Below are positions 17,157 to 25,323 of a stretch of DNA of 64,000 nucleotides, one piece after another. The notes beneath the pieces were generated by a model. The model saw only the letters and a list, made by a program, of their open reading frames with translations. It was not told where the DNA came from and ran no database searches. Every line of letters begins with the position of its first letter. Position 1 is the stretch's first letter. The DNA lies in the NCBI RefSeq assembly GCF_030406725.1, contig NZ_CP129107.1, forward strand, positions 1,240,001 to 1,304,000. The letters are read 5' to 3'. The translations under genes and the position numbers were made by a program. The DNA is from Alteriqipengyuania flavescens (GTDB lineage Bacteria > Pseudomonadota > Alphaproteobacteria > Sphingomonadales > Sphingomonadaceae).

Positions 17157-18961
17157 TTGGATCCTCGGCGCGGCTTGCGCGCGTCGTTGGCCGTTTTCGA
17201 CCGCGCACGGCGCTTCCGCTTGGTCTTTCGAATGGGCCCTCCATCCCCCAACCCATTCTTTGCGCGCAGCTGTTTCACGAGCCCGAGCCAGAGGTCGGGC
17301 GGCAAGGGCAAGCGGTAATGGCGGCAGGCCAGGGCCAGGATCGGCCAATGACCGAGCCGGATCGCGGAAAGCTGGAGGAAGGACGAGGACGGCGAACATT
17401 CGGTTTCGAGGATGCGCATCAACTCGGCGCCATCTTCGGTGATCGGCAGACCGCCGAGAGAAGCGCCGTGCTGCGTGTCGCCGACATAAAAGCGCTCCTC
17501 GGTATCCCCGTCCGCGATCCAGAATTGAGCGTTGCAATAGCCGAGGAATTTCGCGGCAAATTGCGCCAGATGCGCCGATCCCTTCGCGCCGCCGAGCGAG
17601 GCAGCCCAAAGAGCGAGAAGCGGGAACAGGGTGCTTCCCTTGGTCTGCGCTTGCCGAAATTCATCGGTGCGCTCGTGCGGATGATCAATCAGGGTGCGAT
17701 AGTCGCTATGGATCGTGGGATATCGATTGTGCGTTCGATAAGCCAAGGTGATGCGCTCGATCAGCGCCTCGGCGTAGTTGCATGCCGCCGGATTCCATTG
17801 TTCCAGCATCGACAGAAAGAGCAGGGCCACGCCGATGTCGACGACCTGCTCGTCGGTGATCGGGGTCAAGAGGATCGGATTGTTGCGGATCAGCAGGACA
17901 ATCTGTTGGGCCAACTCGGTGGCTTCCGGTGACTCCCAATCCGAGCGAAGCTCGGGTAGCTGCGCCGTTCCGGCCTTGAACCAGAGGTGCCAGAGCCCGC
18001 GCATCGCGACCCGTCCCAGCGTCTCGAACAGCTTGAGATTGACGTCAGCCGACGCCGCCGAGTTGACGGCGACCGATATAGCGTGTTGCTTGCCGACGAA
18101 GGGCAAGATCTTCTCGCCAAGCAAACCATCCCAGATGGTGAAATGAAGATCGACCAGATCGGCATAGGCGATGCCGATCGCCTCGCTCGCCTTGCTCGTG
18201 CGAGTGATATCGTCGCGGACGAGTTGCCATGCATGCAGAAGCGCGCGCTCGCTTGCCCGATAGGGCGCTTCGATGTTCCCGGTGTCTCGCGCCCAGACGA
18301 AGAAAACCCATAGGCAGATCGAGAGCTGACGGAGAATCGTTGTGCGCTGCCTGGGCGTGGTGCCGGTGGTCGCGCAGATTCCTCGGATGAGCGCTGCGAA
18401 GTGCGTGAAAGCCACCTCCGGCTCGTCGACCATTGCGACGGCTTTCTGGAAATGCGTGCGCAGCTCCGGACTAACAAGCTGCTCGCGCAGTACGCCGTCG
18501 ACGAGGAGGCCGGCCAGATAGTCGCCATTCCATTCCTCAAAGGAAAGACCCTCGCGCGTCAGCTCGTTGGTGAACATCGTCAAATTGTCGCGGACGGCTT
18601 CCTGGACGTCGCCACCGAAGCAAAGGCAGATCACCACGTCATGCTTGCGGTACGCCCTGGCGACACGCGTCGGAATGTAGACGTCGATAATCTCGTTGAT
18701 TGAGCTGCGCAGCGCCTGCGGCGTCCCGTCCCAGTCAGCCCGGGTGAGATCGCCCTGCTTCAGCGAGAACAAATAGAGCTTGCGCTTTCCCTCGCTGTCC
18801 GGGAGGCTGAGCGCTGCGACGTCGACACCATATTGCCGCGTACCGATGGAAGGCCGCGAGATCACCGTGTAGCCGAGCTCGCTCAACAGGTCGGGGACGA
18901 CCGCGTCCAGTTCGCGCCGTTCACGCAATGATGCAAGATACTGGCGGAAGATCAGCTTCAT
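17153..18961 (-). CDS. Large protein with PD-(D/E)XK-like N terminus
   Basis: In this 602-residue protein the first 100 residues resemble a PD-(D/E)XK fold: Glu17 in a helix ending LLSELGY, Asp47 in YGVDVAAL, and Lys68 in LYLFSLKQGDL, followed by a helix starting at INEIIDVYIP. The rest is mostly helical with no motif I recognise. The C-terminal 30 residues are very basic (KRKRRARSK), which could bind nucleic acid. It overlaps both neighbours by 4 bases. I infer a sensor or nuclease subunit of a multi-protein system; the family is unnamed to me. Confidence 0.65.
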   Translation of the reverse strand: MKLIFRQYLASLRERRELDAVVPDLLSELGYTVISRPSIGTRQYGVDVAALSLPDSEGKRKLYLFSLKQGDLTRADWDGTPQALRSSINEIIDVYIPTRVARAYRKHDVVICLCFGGDVQEAVRDNLTMFTNELTREGLSFEEWNGDYLAGLLVDGVLREQLVSPELRTHFQKAVAMVDEPEVAFTHFAALIRGICATTGTTPRQRTTILRQLSICLWVFFVWARDTGNIEAPYRASERALLHAWQLVRDDITRTSKASEAIGIAYADLVDLHFTIWDGLLGEKILPFVGKQHAISVAVNSAASADVNLKLFETLGRVAMRGLWHLWFKAGTAQLPELRSDWESPEATELAQQIVLLIRNNPILLTPITDEQVVDIGVALLFLSMLEQWNPAACNYAEALIERITLAYRTHNRYPTIHSDYRTLIDHPHERTDEFRQAQTKGSTLFPLLALWAASLGGAKGSAHLAQFAAKFLGYCNAQFWIADGDTEERFYVGDTQHGASLGGLPITEDGAELMRILETECSPSSSFLQLSAIRLGHWPILALACRHYRLPLPPDLWLGLVKQLRAKNGLGDGGPIRKTKRKRRARSKTANDARKPRRGSK

Positions 18962-20697
18962 TTGGTGCGATCTTCCCCCCGGAAGTGGAGCAGCATCATC
19001 TGCAGTCCCATCGGATCAACAATCTCGACGCGCGGCATTTCGAAGGAATGACTGATGCTCCCCATGGGCGTTTCGATCCGCCGCGGCTCGTCCGTATGAT
19101 CCCTGAACCAGGAAACAGCGCGGATTCCGTACAAGATGAGCGATTCGGTCGCGATCTCGGCGAAGATCGATTTCTTCCGGGCTGCCCGCCAGGCTTCGGA
19201 CATGCTATCGGAATGCCGCTGTAATTCGAGCTGTCGCTCGCGTTCCGATGGATGGAGTTCCGGCACAATGCCGATCGAGCTGAGCCCATCGAGATAGGCC
19301 TCCTGCCCCGCGAGCGCCCGCTGAACGGCGGTGTGCGCCGGATCGGTGTCATCTTCCGAAATCGGCTTGAGATAATCGTCCGCGATTCCACTGTAATTGA
19401 TCAGGATTGGGTCGACGAGCAGCTCGACGATCGCATCGGCGGCTTCGGCCGGCGCGGAGCGCAGCAGCGACACGATCAGCGAGGCCATGACGCTCTGTTT
19501 CAGAAAGAAGGTAGCGATCGCCTTGCGCGCCAAATAGGGGTAATCGGCATCCGTGAGCACGAACCGCGCAAAGTCGATCCCGAAGTCGAATTCGTCGGAC
19601 CCGGCCCCGAACAGCGCGTCGTTCATCGCGCCACAGAGGTCATAGTCGCCATCCAACAGCCAGGCGACCACCCAGTCTTCCAGGACCTGCCCGTCGGCGT
19701 TTCGCAGCGTGTAGCTGAGTGAATCCAGCTCCTCGAGTTCAATTCGGTCTTCCTCGCGGCGAAGGATGTGCTCGAGATAGTGGCGCGCACGTTCGGCGTG
19801 ACCGTTCTGCACCAGCTTCATCAATGCTAGGTCGAGCATCTCGACGGTGCCCTTATTCGCGCCCTTGATGGCCAGCAAAGCTTCCAGCAGGGCGTCGATC
19901 AGCTCGTCCGGCAGATGTTCGGGATCGAAGGCCAGCGTGCGCGCCGCGGTATCGAGCGTATGGTCTCCACGCTGCTCCAGCGCCGCGACCGCCAGTTCGG
20001 TCAATTGGTCGCGTCGACCGGGCGGAGCATCCTTCAAACGCCGCGCGACGGCCGTGATCAACGGCGCGCGAATAGTGTCTTCAGCCGTCACCAGGTCGGA
20101 AAAAGCCGCGACGAAGCGATCCCATTCCGCATCGCTCTGGCATGGAATTTGGCCGAGCGCGTTGATCGCGGCCTGCCTCTCGGTCTCGCTCCCACCCGTC
20201 AGAAATCCATAGGCCCGATCGAGGAAATAGGGTCGATCGACGGCAACGCCCTGCTTGATAGCGATGGTCAGAAAGCGATCCGCGTGCGGAACCTTGCGGT
20301 CGACAAGGGCCAGCAATTCCTTGGGGCGCGACGGCTCCGATCCACACCATTTCGAGAATTCCTCGACCGGCATCCCGGCGGCCATGTCCTGCCCCGCTGC
20401 CTCGATGAGAACCTGAACCACGTTGAGAAGAGCTTCCGCCGGCGCTTGAAGACGACTAATCAGGGCGCGGTATACCTGCTGGCCGCCCCAGAAGACCTGT
20501 CCCTCAAACGCCTGGATGGACTCGCGCGTTACGATATTGAGGAGATCAATTTCACCGCCATTATGAAGATCACCGAGCATCGCAATGGTCGGATCGCCGT
20601 CATCGTGCGAGCGCGATCCGTAATCATGGAAGATGGCATTCAGCAGCGAGCCGTTAGCCGCATGAGCAAGAATTTCGGCACGGATGGCATCGCTCAT
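18958..20697 (-). CDS. Large helical-repeat-like protein, first gene of the putative defence operon
   Basis: The protein is 579 residues from the ATG at 20697, which has a GGGAG sequence about 9 bases upstream. A TTG at 20808 would add 37 residues with no family feature. The sequence is acidic and dense in Leu/Ala helices resembling HEAT or ARM repeats (for example LITAVARRLKDAPPG, ELIDALLEALLAIKG). I see no catalytic motif. Long helical scaffolds with a nuclease and HEPN partners are common in phage-defence operons. The stop overlaps the next gene by 4 bases. Confidence 0.65.
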   Translation of the reverse strand: MSDAIRAEILAHAANGSLLNAIFHDYGSRSHDDGDPTIAMLGDLHNGGEIDLLNIVTRESIQAFEGQVFWGGQQVYRALISRLQAPAEALLNVVQVLIEAAGQDMAAGMPVEEFSKWCGSEPSRPKELLALVDRKVPHADRFLTIAIKQGVAVDRPYFLDRAYGFLTGGSETERQAAINALGQIPCQSDAEWDRFVAAFSDLVTAEDTIRAPLITAVARRLKDAPPGRRDQLTELAVAALEQRGDHTLDTAARTLAFDPEHLPDELIDALLEALLAIKGANKGTVEMLDLALMKLVQNGHAERARHYLEHILRREEDRIELEELDSLSYTLRNADGQVLEDWVVAWLLDGDYDLCGAMNDALFGAGSDEFDFGIDFARFVLTDADYPYLARKAIATFFLKQSVMASLIVSLLRSAPAEAADAIVELLVDPILINYSGIADDYLKPISEDDTDPAHTAVQRALAGQEAYLDGLSSIGIVPELHPSERERQLELQRHSDSMSEAWRAARKKSIFAEIATESLILYGIRAVSWFRDHTDEPRRIETPMGSISHSFEMPRVEIVDPMGLQMMLLHFRGEDRTK

Positions 20698-20900
20698 GGT
20701 CTCAGCGGGCTCCCAGTTCGGATCGCTCGTAGGATCGTGTGCTTGGTATTCCCATGAACATGTTTTTAAGTTTTGCCCAAAATTCGCGTCAGAACGAATA
20801 TAGAACAATGCCGCGTCAAATAAAGCCTCAGATCTGAGTATTGGCTGCTGTGCCTTATTTGAAGGAGATGGAATGAAGGGTGTCGGGAGCTGTCGTGCTA

Positions 20901-21747
20901 GGCTCAGGACCTATTAAATCGCTTGCATGAAGGATGATTGGTTGATTCAAGGACAGCGTCAAGGAGACGCTGTTGATGGATGTTCCGTTTCTGCTGAGCC
21001 GTGCACAGATGCGCCGGATCGAGCCGTATTTCCCGCTGTCGCACGGCATCCCAAGGGTCGATGACCGGCGGATCGTGTCGGGGATCATCTATGTCATCAA
21101 GCATGGGCTGATGTGGCGTGATGCGCCCAAGGGCTATGGCCCACACAAGACGATCTACAACCGCTTCATCCGCTGGAGCAAAATGGGCGTGTTCAACCGC
21201 ATCTTCGCCGAACTGGCGGGCAAGGCGGGCGAGCCGGACACGGTTATGATCGATGCCACCCATTTGAAGGCCCACCGCACGGCGGCAAGCCTCTTAAAAG
21301 GGGGGCTCTTCCCAGACGTATCGGGCGCACCAAGGGCGGGTTGAACCCCAAGCTCCATGCTGTCTGCGACGGGCTGGGCAGGCCGATAATACTGCTGCTC
21401 ACCGAAGGCCAGATGAGCGATCACAAAGGCGCCGCTTTGCTGCTTCCCATCCTGCCGCACGCCAGGATGCTGCTCGGCGACAAAGGCTATGATAGCGACT
21501 GGTTCCGTGCCGCACTCGACAACCAGGGCATCGCCGCCTGTATCCCGCCGCGCAAGAACCGGAAAATCCAATATCACTACGACAAGCAGCTCTACCGACA
21601 GCGCCACAAGATCGAAAATGTCTTCGGCAGGATCAAAGACTGGCGTCGCGTCGCCACCCGCTATGACCGATGCGCCCACACATTCATGTCCGCCATCTGC
21701 ATCGCCGCTACCGTCTGCTACTGGCTGTGATCAATGAGTCCTGAGCC
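20901..21747 (+). mobile_element. IS5-family insertion sequence (IS427-like), 847 bp
   Basis: The two ends read GGCTCAGGAC at 20901 and GTCCTGAGCC at 21738-21747, an inverted repeat. Each end is bordered by TA (20899-20900 and 21748-21749), a plausible 2-bp target duplication. The element carries one transposase split in two frames. It sits about 200 bases upstream of the leftward putative defence operon, so it may have cut or replaced its native promoter region. Confidence 0.85.
20973..21730 (+). CDS. IS5-family transposase, made by programmed -1 frameshift
   Basis: The first frame (20973 to 21344) gives the DNA-binding N terminus and the first catalytic Asp in VMIDATHLKAH. The second frame (open through 21730) gives the second Asp in LLGDKGYDSDWF and the Glu in HKIENVFGRIKDWRR, completing a DDE triad. 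The frames join by -1 slippage at A4G6, 21296-21305, a usual arrangement in IS427-type elements. After the shift the protein reads RGALPRRIGRTKGG without a break. The element therefore looks functional. Confidence 0.87.
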
Positions 21748-21984
21748 TAATCCGAATGGCTGAGACGGTGTCGCGTAGCTGCCATCGGAGATGGGCTCAT
21801 CGAAGGGCAGCTATCTGCAAGCTACCCTCTAAAACCTGCCGTTCTGGAGTGTCCGACAACGCTTTCCTTCAGTCGGCACCATAACAGCGTCCGCTTTTGG
21901 GATCATCGACGAGGTCGCTGAACGGCTGAGAAGGGGCGCAAAGCTGCCGCTAAAATTGTCGCATTGACTTGAACACAAAAATGA

Positions 21985-23673
21985 TCACAAGAGTCCGCAG
22001 GATACATTAGAGAACCGCGGAATTCCGCGCTTTTCAGAGATCGGCCCAAGACGAGTTCGAGTCCTCTTCTGGCACCATTTCCGGTCAAAGTTGGGCACCT
22101 CGCCCTTCGATCTGGCCACTGACGCAGCGCCGTGCGCCAATGCGTCCGTCTGCCCAGAGATTTCGACCTTCGGGCCAATACGGATCTTCTCGATAAAGGC
22201 ACGAGCAATCTGCTGGCGCGCCTCGTCCTTGCCGTGCTTCAGCTCTCGGCGAACAATGTCCCCAAATCTTTGAATTACGGACGAAGTGATTCTAGCAGGC
22301 CCACGTTCGAGCTGCTGATGTAGCGTCGTCACAGTCGTATTAAGGCCATCGATCTCCGTACGTCGTTGCTTCAGCCTGGCCGTGATGTCCGGATCGCGAG
22401 GAGAAACTGCTCCAGTCTCAATCGCGTCGTGCAGATTAGAAAGACGGCGACGGGCGTCTGCTAACTTCGCCTCGCACTGTTCCAATTCTTGTAGCTTGCG
22501 CTGACGGCCCTCATCGGAAGTATCGAGCACCTTCGTGAGCAACGGTTCGAGATGCTCTTCCCCGAATACCCTATCAGCGACTTCGCCTAGAACGAGTTCG
22601 TCCAGCTTCTCAGCCCGTACGTTGGGACAATCGCACGCCGATGCACCCCGGTTCACTTTCGAATTGCAGGAATAGTAGCGATATCGGCCACCCTTTCCTG
22701 TCCTGATTGTCATTCCCGCACCGCAGGCTTCGCATTCCGCTAATCCGATGAGAAGCGTCGGACCGCTTACTACCCGTGGAGGCGTATTTCGCGGTGCCCG
22801 CTCTTCCCTGAGCGCTGCAACGCGGTCGAATTGTTCCTGAGTGATAAGCTGCGGACAGTCCACCCAAGTCCATTCCTCCTCCGGCAGGAGATTGCCGAAC
22901 TCGTCGAACTTGTTGCCTGGAAAACGGCCGAGGTAGTGGGGGCGAGACAGGATGCCTGCGACAGTCGCATTGTAGAATTTCTTCCCACGGCGGGTGTAGC
23001 CATGTTTGTTCAGGTATTCGGCAATAGCCCGGCCCCCCAAAGGGCTACCATTCAGACCTTTCTCCGCAAGGTCGAATATCATCCGAACGATGGCCGCTTC
23101 GGACGCGTTCAAAAAGAGCTTCTTCTTCTCCTTCTTCGAACGCACTTCGACTGTTCGGGACTCGTAGCCAAGGGGAACGGTCCCTCCGACCCAGAAACCC
23201 TCCTCGGCGGTCCCTCGGAGACCCCTTCGGGTATTCATTGATGCCTTAACGATAGCATCCTGATCCTGCCAGCTGGTCAGCAGCTTGTGCAACATGCCGA
23301 AATGGTTGTCTTCGAACCTCTGGTAGACGAACAGGCACTGCACCCCAGCGCGCTGGAGTTGTCCCTGCGTAATTACCGTGAATTCCACGTCGCGGGCGAG
23401 GCGGGCCATATCACAGGCGATAATGCAATCGACCGGATGATCATCGCCGGTAGCGAGAAGCATCATTCGGTTGAATTCCGGTCTTTTCCAGTCGGAGCCG
23501 GACAGTCCCGGTTCAACAAAGATCTCGATGAGATCGATGTCGTTCTGAGTGCAGTATTTTTTGAGATCGACTGTCTGCTGCCGGAGCGAGGTCTGATGCT
23601 GGGCCTGCTCGGCCGTGCTGACACGGACATACGCGTATGCCTTTCGCCGATCCGGTGAAGCCCTATTTCCCAC
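21985..23673 (-). CDS. Large serine recombinase
   Basis: This 562-residue protein has a resolvase domain at the N terminus (AYAYVRVSTAEQ, catalytic Ser near residue 19; later CDMARLARDVEF), a 'recombinase' domain, a zinc ribbon (CEACGAGM with CNSK and CDCP), and a coiled-coil segment. This is the layout of integrases of phages and integrative elements. Its last 40 codons run through sequence resembling the end of a tRNA-Leu gene (22055-22080). The C terminus was therefore probably fixed by the integration junction. Related integrases often mediate excision with an accessory factor, which I did not find. Confidence 0.88.
   Translation of the reverse strand: MGNRASPDRRKAYAYVRVSTAEQAQHQTSLRQQTVDLKKYCTQNDIDLIEIFVEPGLSGSDWKRPEFNRMMLLATGDDHPVDCIIACDMARLARDVEFTVITQGQLQRAGVQCLFVYQRFEDNHFGMLHKLLTSWQDQDAIVKASMNTRRGLRGTAEEGFWVGGTVPLGYESRTVEVRSKKEKKKLFLNASEAAIVRMIFDLAEKGLNGSPLGGRAIAEYLNKHGYTRRGKKFYNATVAGILSRPHYLGRFPGNKFDEFGNLLPEEEWTWVDCPQLITQEQFDRVAALREERAPRNTPPRVVSGPTLLIGLAECEACGAGMTIRTGKGGRYRYYSCNSKVNRGASACDCPNVRAEKLDELVLGEVADRVFGEEHLEPLLTKVLDTSDEGRQRKLQELEQCEAKLADARRRLSNLHDAIETGAVSPRDPDITARLKQRRTEIDGLNTTVTTLHQQLERGPARITSSVIQRFGDIVRRELKHGKDEARQQIARAFIEKIRIGPKVEISGQTDALAHGAASVARSKGEVPNFDRKWCQKRTRTRLGPISEKRGIPRFSNVSCGLL
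22055..22080 (+). repeat. tRNA-Leu 3'-end-like sequence, possible attachment site (left)
   Basis: The sequence has GTTCGAG, then TCCTCTTCTGG, then CACCATTT, which reads like the T-arm, acceptor strand and CCA of an alphaproteobacterial tRNA-Leu lacking one G. The upstream bases do not form the rest of a tRNA. A similar copy in the same orientation lies at 51796-51828. Such 3'-end fragments are typical leftovers of integration into tRNA genes. Confidence 0.55.
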
Positions 23674-23725
23674 GTTATCTCCTCTGCCGTTTCATTCTTC
23701 GTAACCAGCGAGATGCCATGCCATC

Positions 23726-24075
23726 TTACCCATGCCTATCGAGCAGCGCTTCCCTTTCCTCGTCTGCGCAGATGAACTCGATACCAAGCGCATCCAGTTT
23801 GCCGAGGATACGAAAATAGTCGCTATACTCTCTTGCCAGACGATCTTTCCCCGCCACGATCACTGCATCTATATTATACCAAGTAATGCAATTCAGCATG
23901 CGCTCGCGCTCGGATAGAACCGAACAGCCTCCTCCAATATCAATAAAAACGCGATACAGGCGCAGGGAACGCATGGCTGCGATAACCTTATTCTTTCGCT
24001 CTGCACAGCGATAGAGCGTGTCATCGCAGGCGCGTCCATGTGGGAACAACGAATGTATCCAACGGCATCATTCAT
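23726..24075 (-). pseudogene. Serine resolvase fragment broken by a frameshift
   Basis: The N terminus, starting at ATG 24075, reads NDAVGYIRCSHMD and then RSIAVQSERI, a resolvase opening. The frame changes near 24000, after which a second frame continues with IAAMRSLRLYRVFIDIGG, VIVAGKDRLAREYSDY and IEFICADEE, the middle of a resolvase catalytic domain. It ends without a DNA-binding domain. This is therefore a decayed recombinase just upstream of the intact one. Confidence 0.68.
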
Positions 24076-24270
24076 CGAATATCTCCTTCAGTCCGTCCTC
24101 GCCAATAAGTTCGAGCAGCAAGCGCGCGAGGAGATCATCCGATGGAGACGCCAGCCACTCGATTTCTGCATGTGCGTTGTCGAGCGGCAGCGCGGTCGTG
24201 CGCGCATGCGAGGGTCTATCATCCCTTGCCATCGCCAGCATCCGATCCGTCGCTGCCGTCTCGATCCGAG

Positions 24271-25281
24271 TCAGTTCTTCGATGCCGGACCGGCATCCGA
24301 GCCGGGGGGCATCAGGAAAGCGAGCAATGCCTCCAGCGCCGCTTCGAACTCCTCATCCGGAAAACCGGGCGGGAAGTTGATCACCTTTCCGCCCTGCCGC
24401 TTCCGATCGACGTTAAGCCGGACCTTCAGCCCACGCCGCTTTTCCGGCTTTCCGAGCATGCGGTTGCGCCGCTTCGGTTCGGCACGCTTGACATTGATAT
24501 TGAGCGCTTCGCGAACCTGCTCCGTGCTGAGCGCCCCCCCAGATTCCAGCAGCTTCTCGATCGCCCTCCTGAACCGATCCATGTTCGGAGTGCTTCCTTC
24601 GGGCTCGGCGCCGTCAGCTTTCTTCAGCCGCTCCCGCGTGGTGTGGACGTCGAACCACCAGCCGCGCGAAACCTTGGACCGATTAACGAGCCGGTCGGCC
24701 ACAGCACCGAGTTCCTCCTCGGTTTGGGCCGCCGAGATCATCTGTGAGACGTTGCCAGCGCTGACGCCCAGTTCCTTTGCTATGGCTTCCTGGGCAACAC
24801 CGGAACGATGTCGGGCGAGTGCCTGACGGCTCGAGACCATGGGCTCACGACCACGAGCCCTGCGAGTGTCGGCGAACCGGATAGCCAGCGCGTCTTCTTC
24901 GCTGACCTCGATGACCTTTACGAGCGCGTCGCGGTCGCCCTCGACGATCGCCCCGAGATGCACATATCCATCGACGAGAAAGAGGCTGTTACCGCGTCGA
25001 ACAACCGGGAAGGGCGCGACGAGATGCGACTGTGAAGTGACGGCATCGGCAAACGCTAGATCGTCTTCCGAGAAGGCCCTGCGTTCGTGGAGGTTAGCGT
25101 CGAGCTGGATATCCCTCGCGAGAAAATAGGATGGATCGTTCCTTTCAATTTTGTCCGCGGTTGCTGAACTATTTGTCGATGGCTCAGTACTGGATGGGTC
25201 TGCGGCTTCGGTCGCATACTCTATGCCGTTGTCCGCAATGTTTTCTTCGAAGGCCAATGAGGCCTGATTTTCCGTGTCCAT
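24271..25281 (-). CDS. ParB/RepB-like partition or plasmid protein
   Basis: This 336-residue protein has a ParB-type N domain in the region around residues 50-140 (LVAPFPVVRRGNSLFLVDG, then EEDALAIRFADTRR). A helix-turn-helix follows (AIAKELGVSAGNVSQMIS). The C terminus is basic. A GGAGG ribosome site lies just before the ATG at 25281. No parA is adjacent, so it may be a plasmid-type regulator or an accessory factor of the mobile element. It follows the 582-residue gene by 42 bases. Confidence 0.72.
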   Translation of the reverse strand: MDTENQASLAFEENIADNGIEYATEAADPSSTEPSTNSSATADKIERNDPSYFLARDIQLDANLHERRAFSEDDLAFADAVTSQSHLVAPFPVVRRGNSLFLVDGYVHLGAIVEGDRDALVKVIEVSEEDALAIRFADTRRARGREPMVSSRQALARHRSGVAQEAIAKELGVSAGNVSQMISAAQTEEELGAVADRLVNRSKVSRGWWFDVHTTRERLKKADGAEPEGSTPNMDRFRRAIEKLLESGGALSTEQVREALNINVKRAEPKRRNRMLGKPEKRRGLKVRLNVDRKRQGGKVINFPPGFPDEEFEAALEALLAFLMPPGSDAGPASKN

Positions 25282-25323
25282 GGTATGCCTCCTTCATTGA
25301 GAGGCACACCAATTACGCGGCTG

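Noticed and set aside
16401-17609. 402-residue version of the HEPN protein
   Set aside because: The N-terminal 150 codons overlap the 602-residue gene in another frame; the ATG at 17156 with ATGA overlap is the likely start.
22055-22080. An intact tRNA-Leu gene
   Set aside because: Only the T-arm and acceptor 3' strand are present; upstream bases do not pair with the acceptor strand or form D and anticodon arms.
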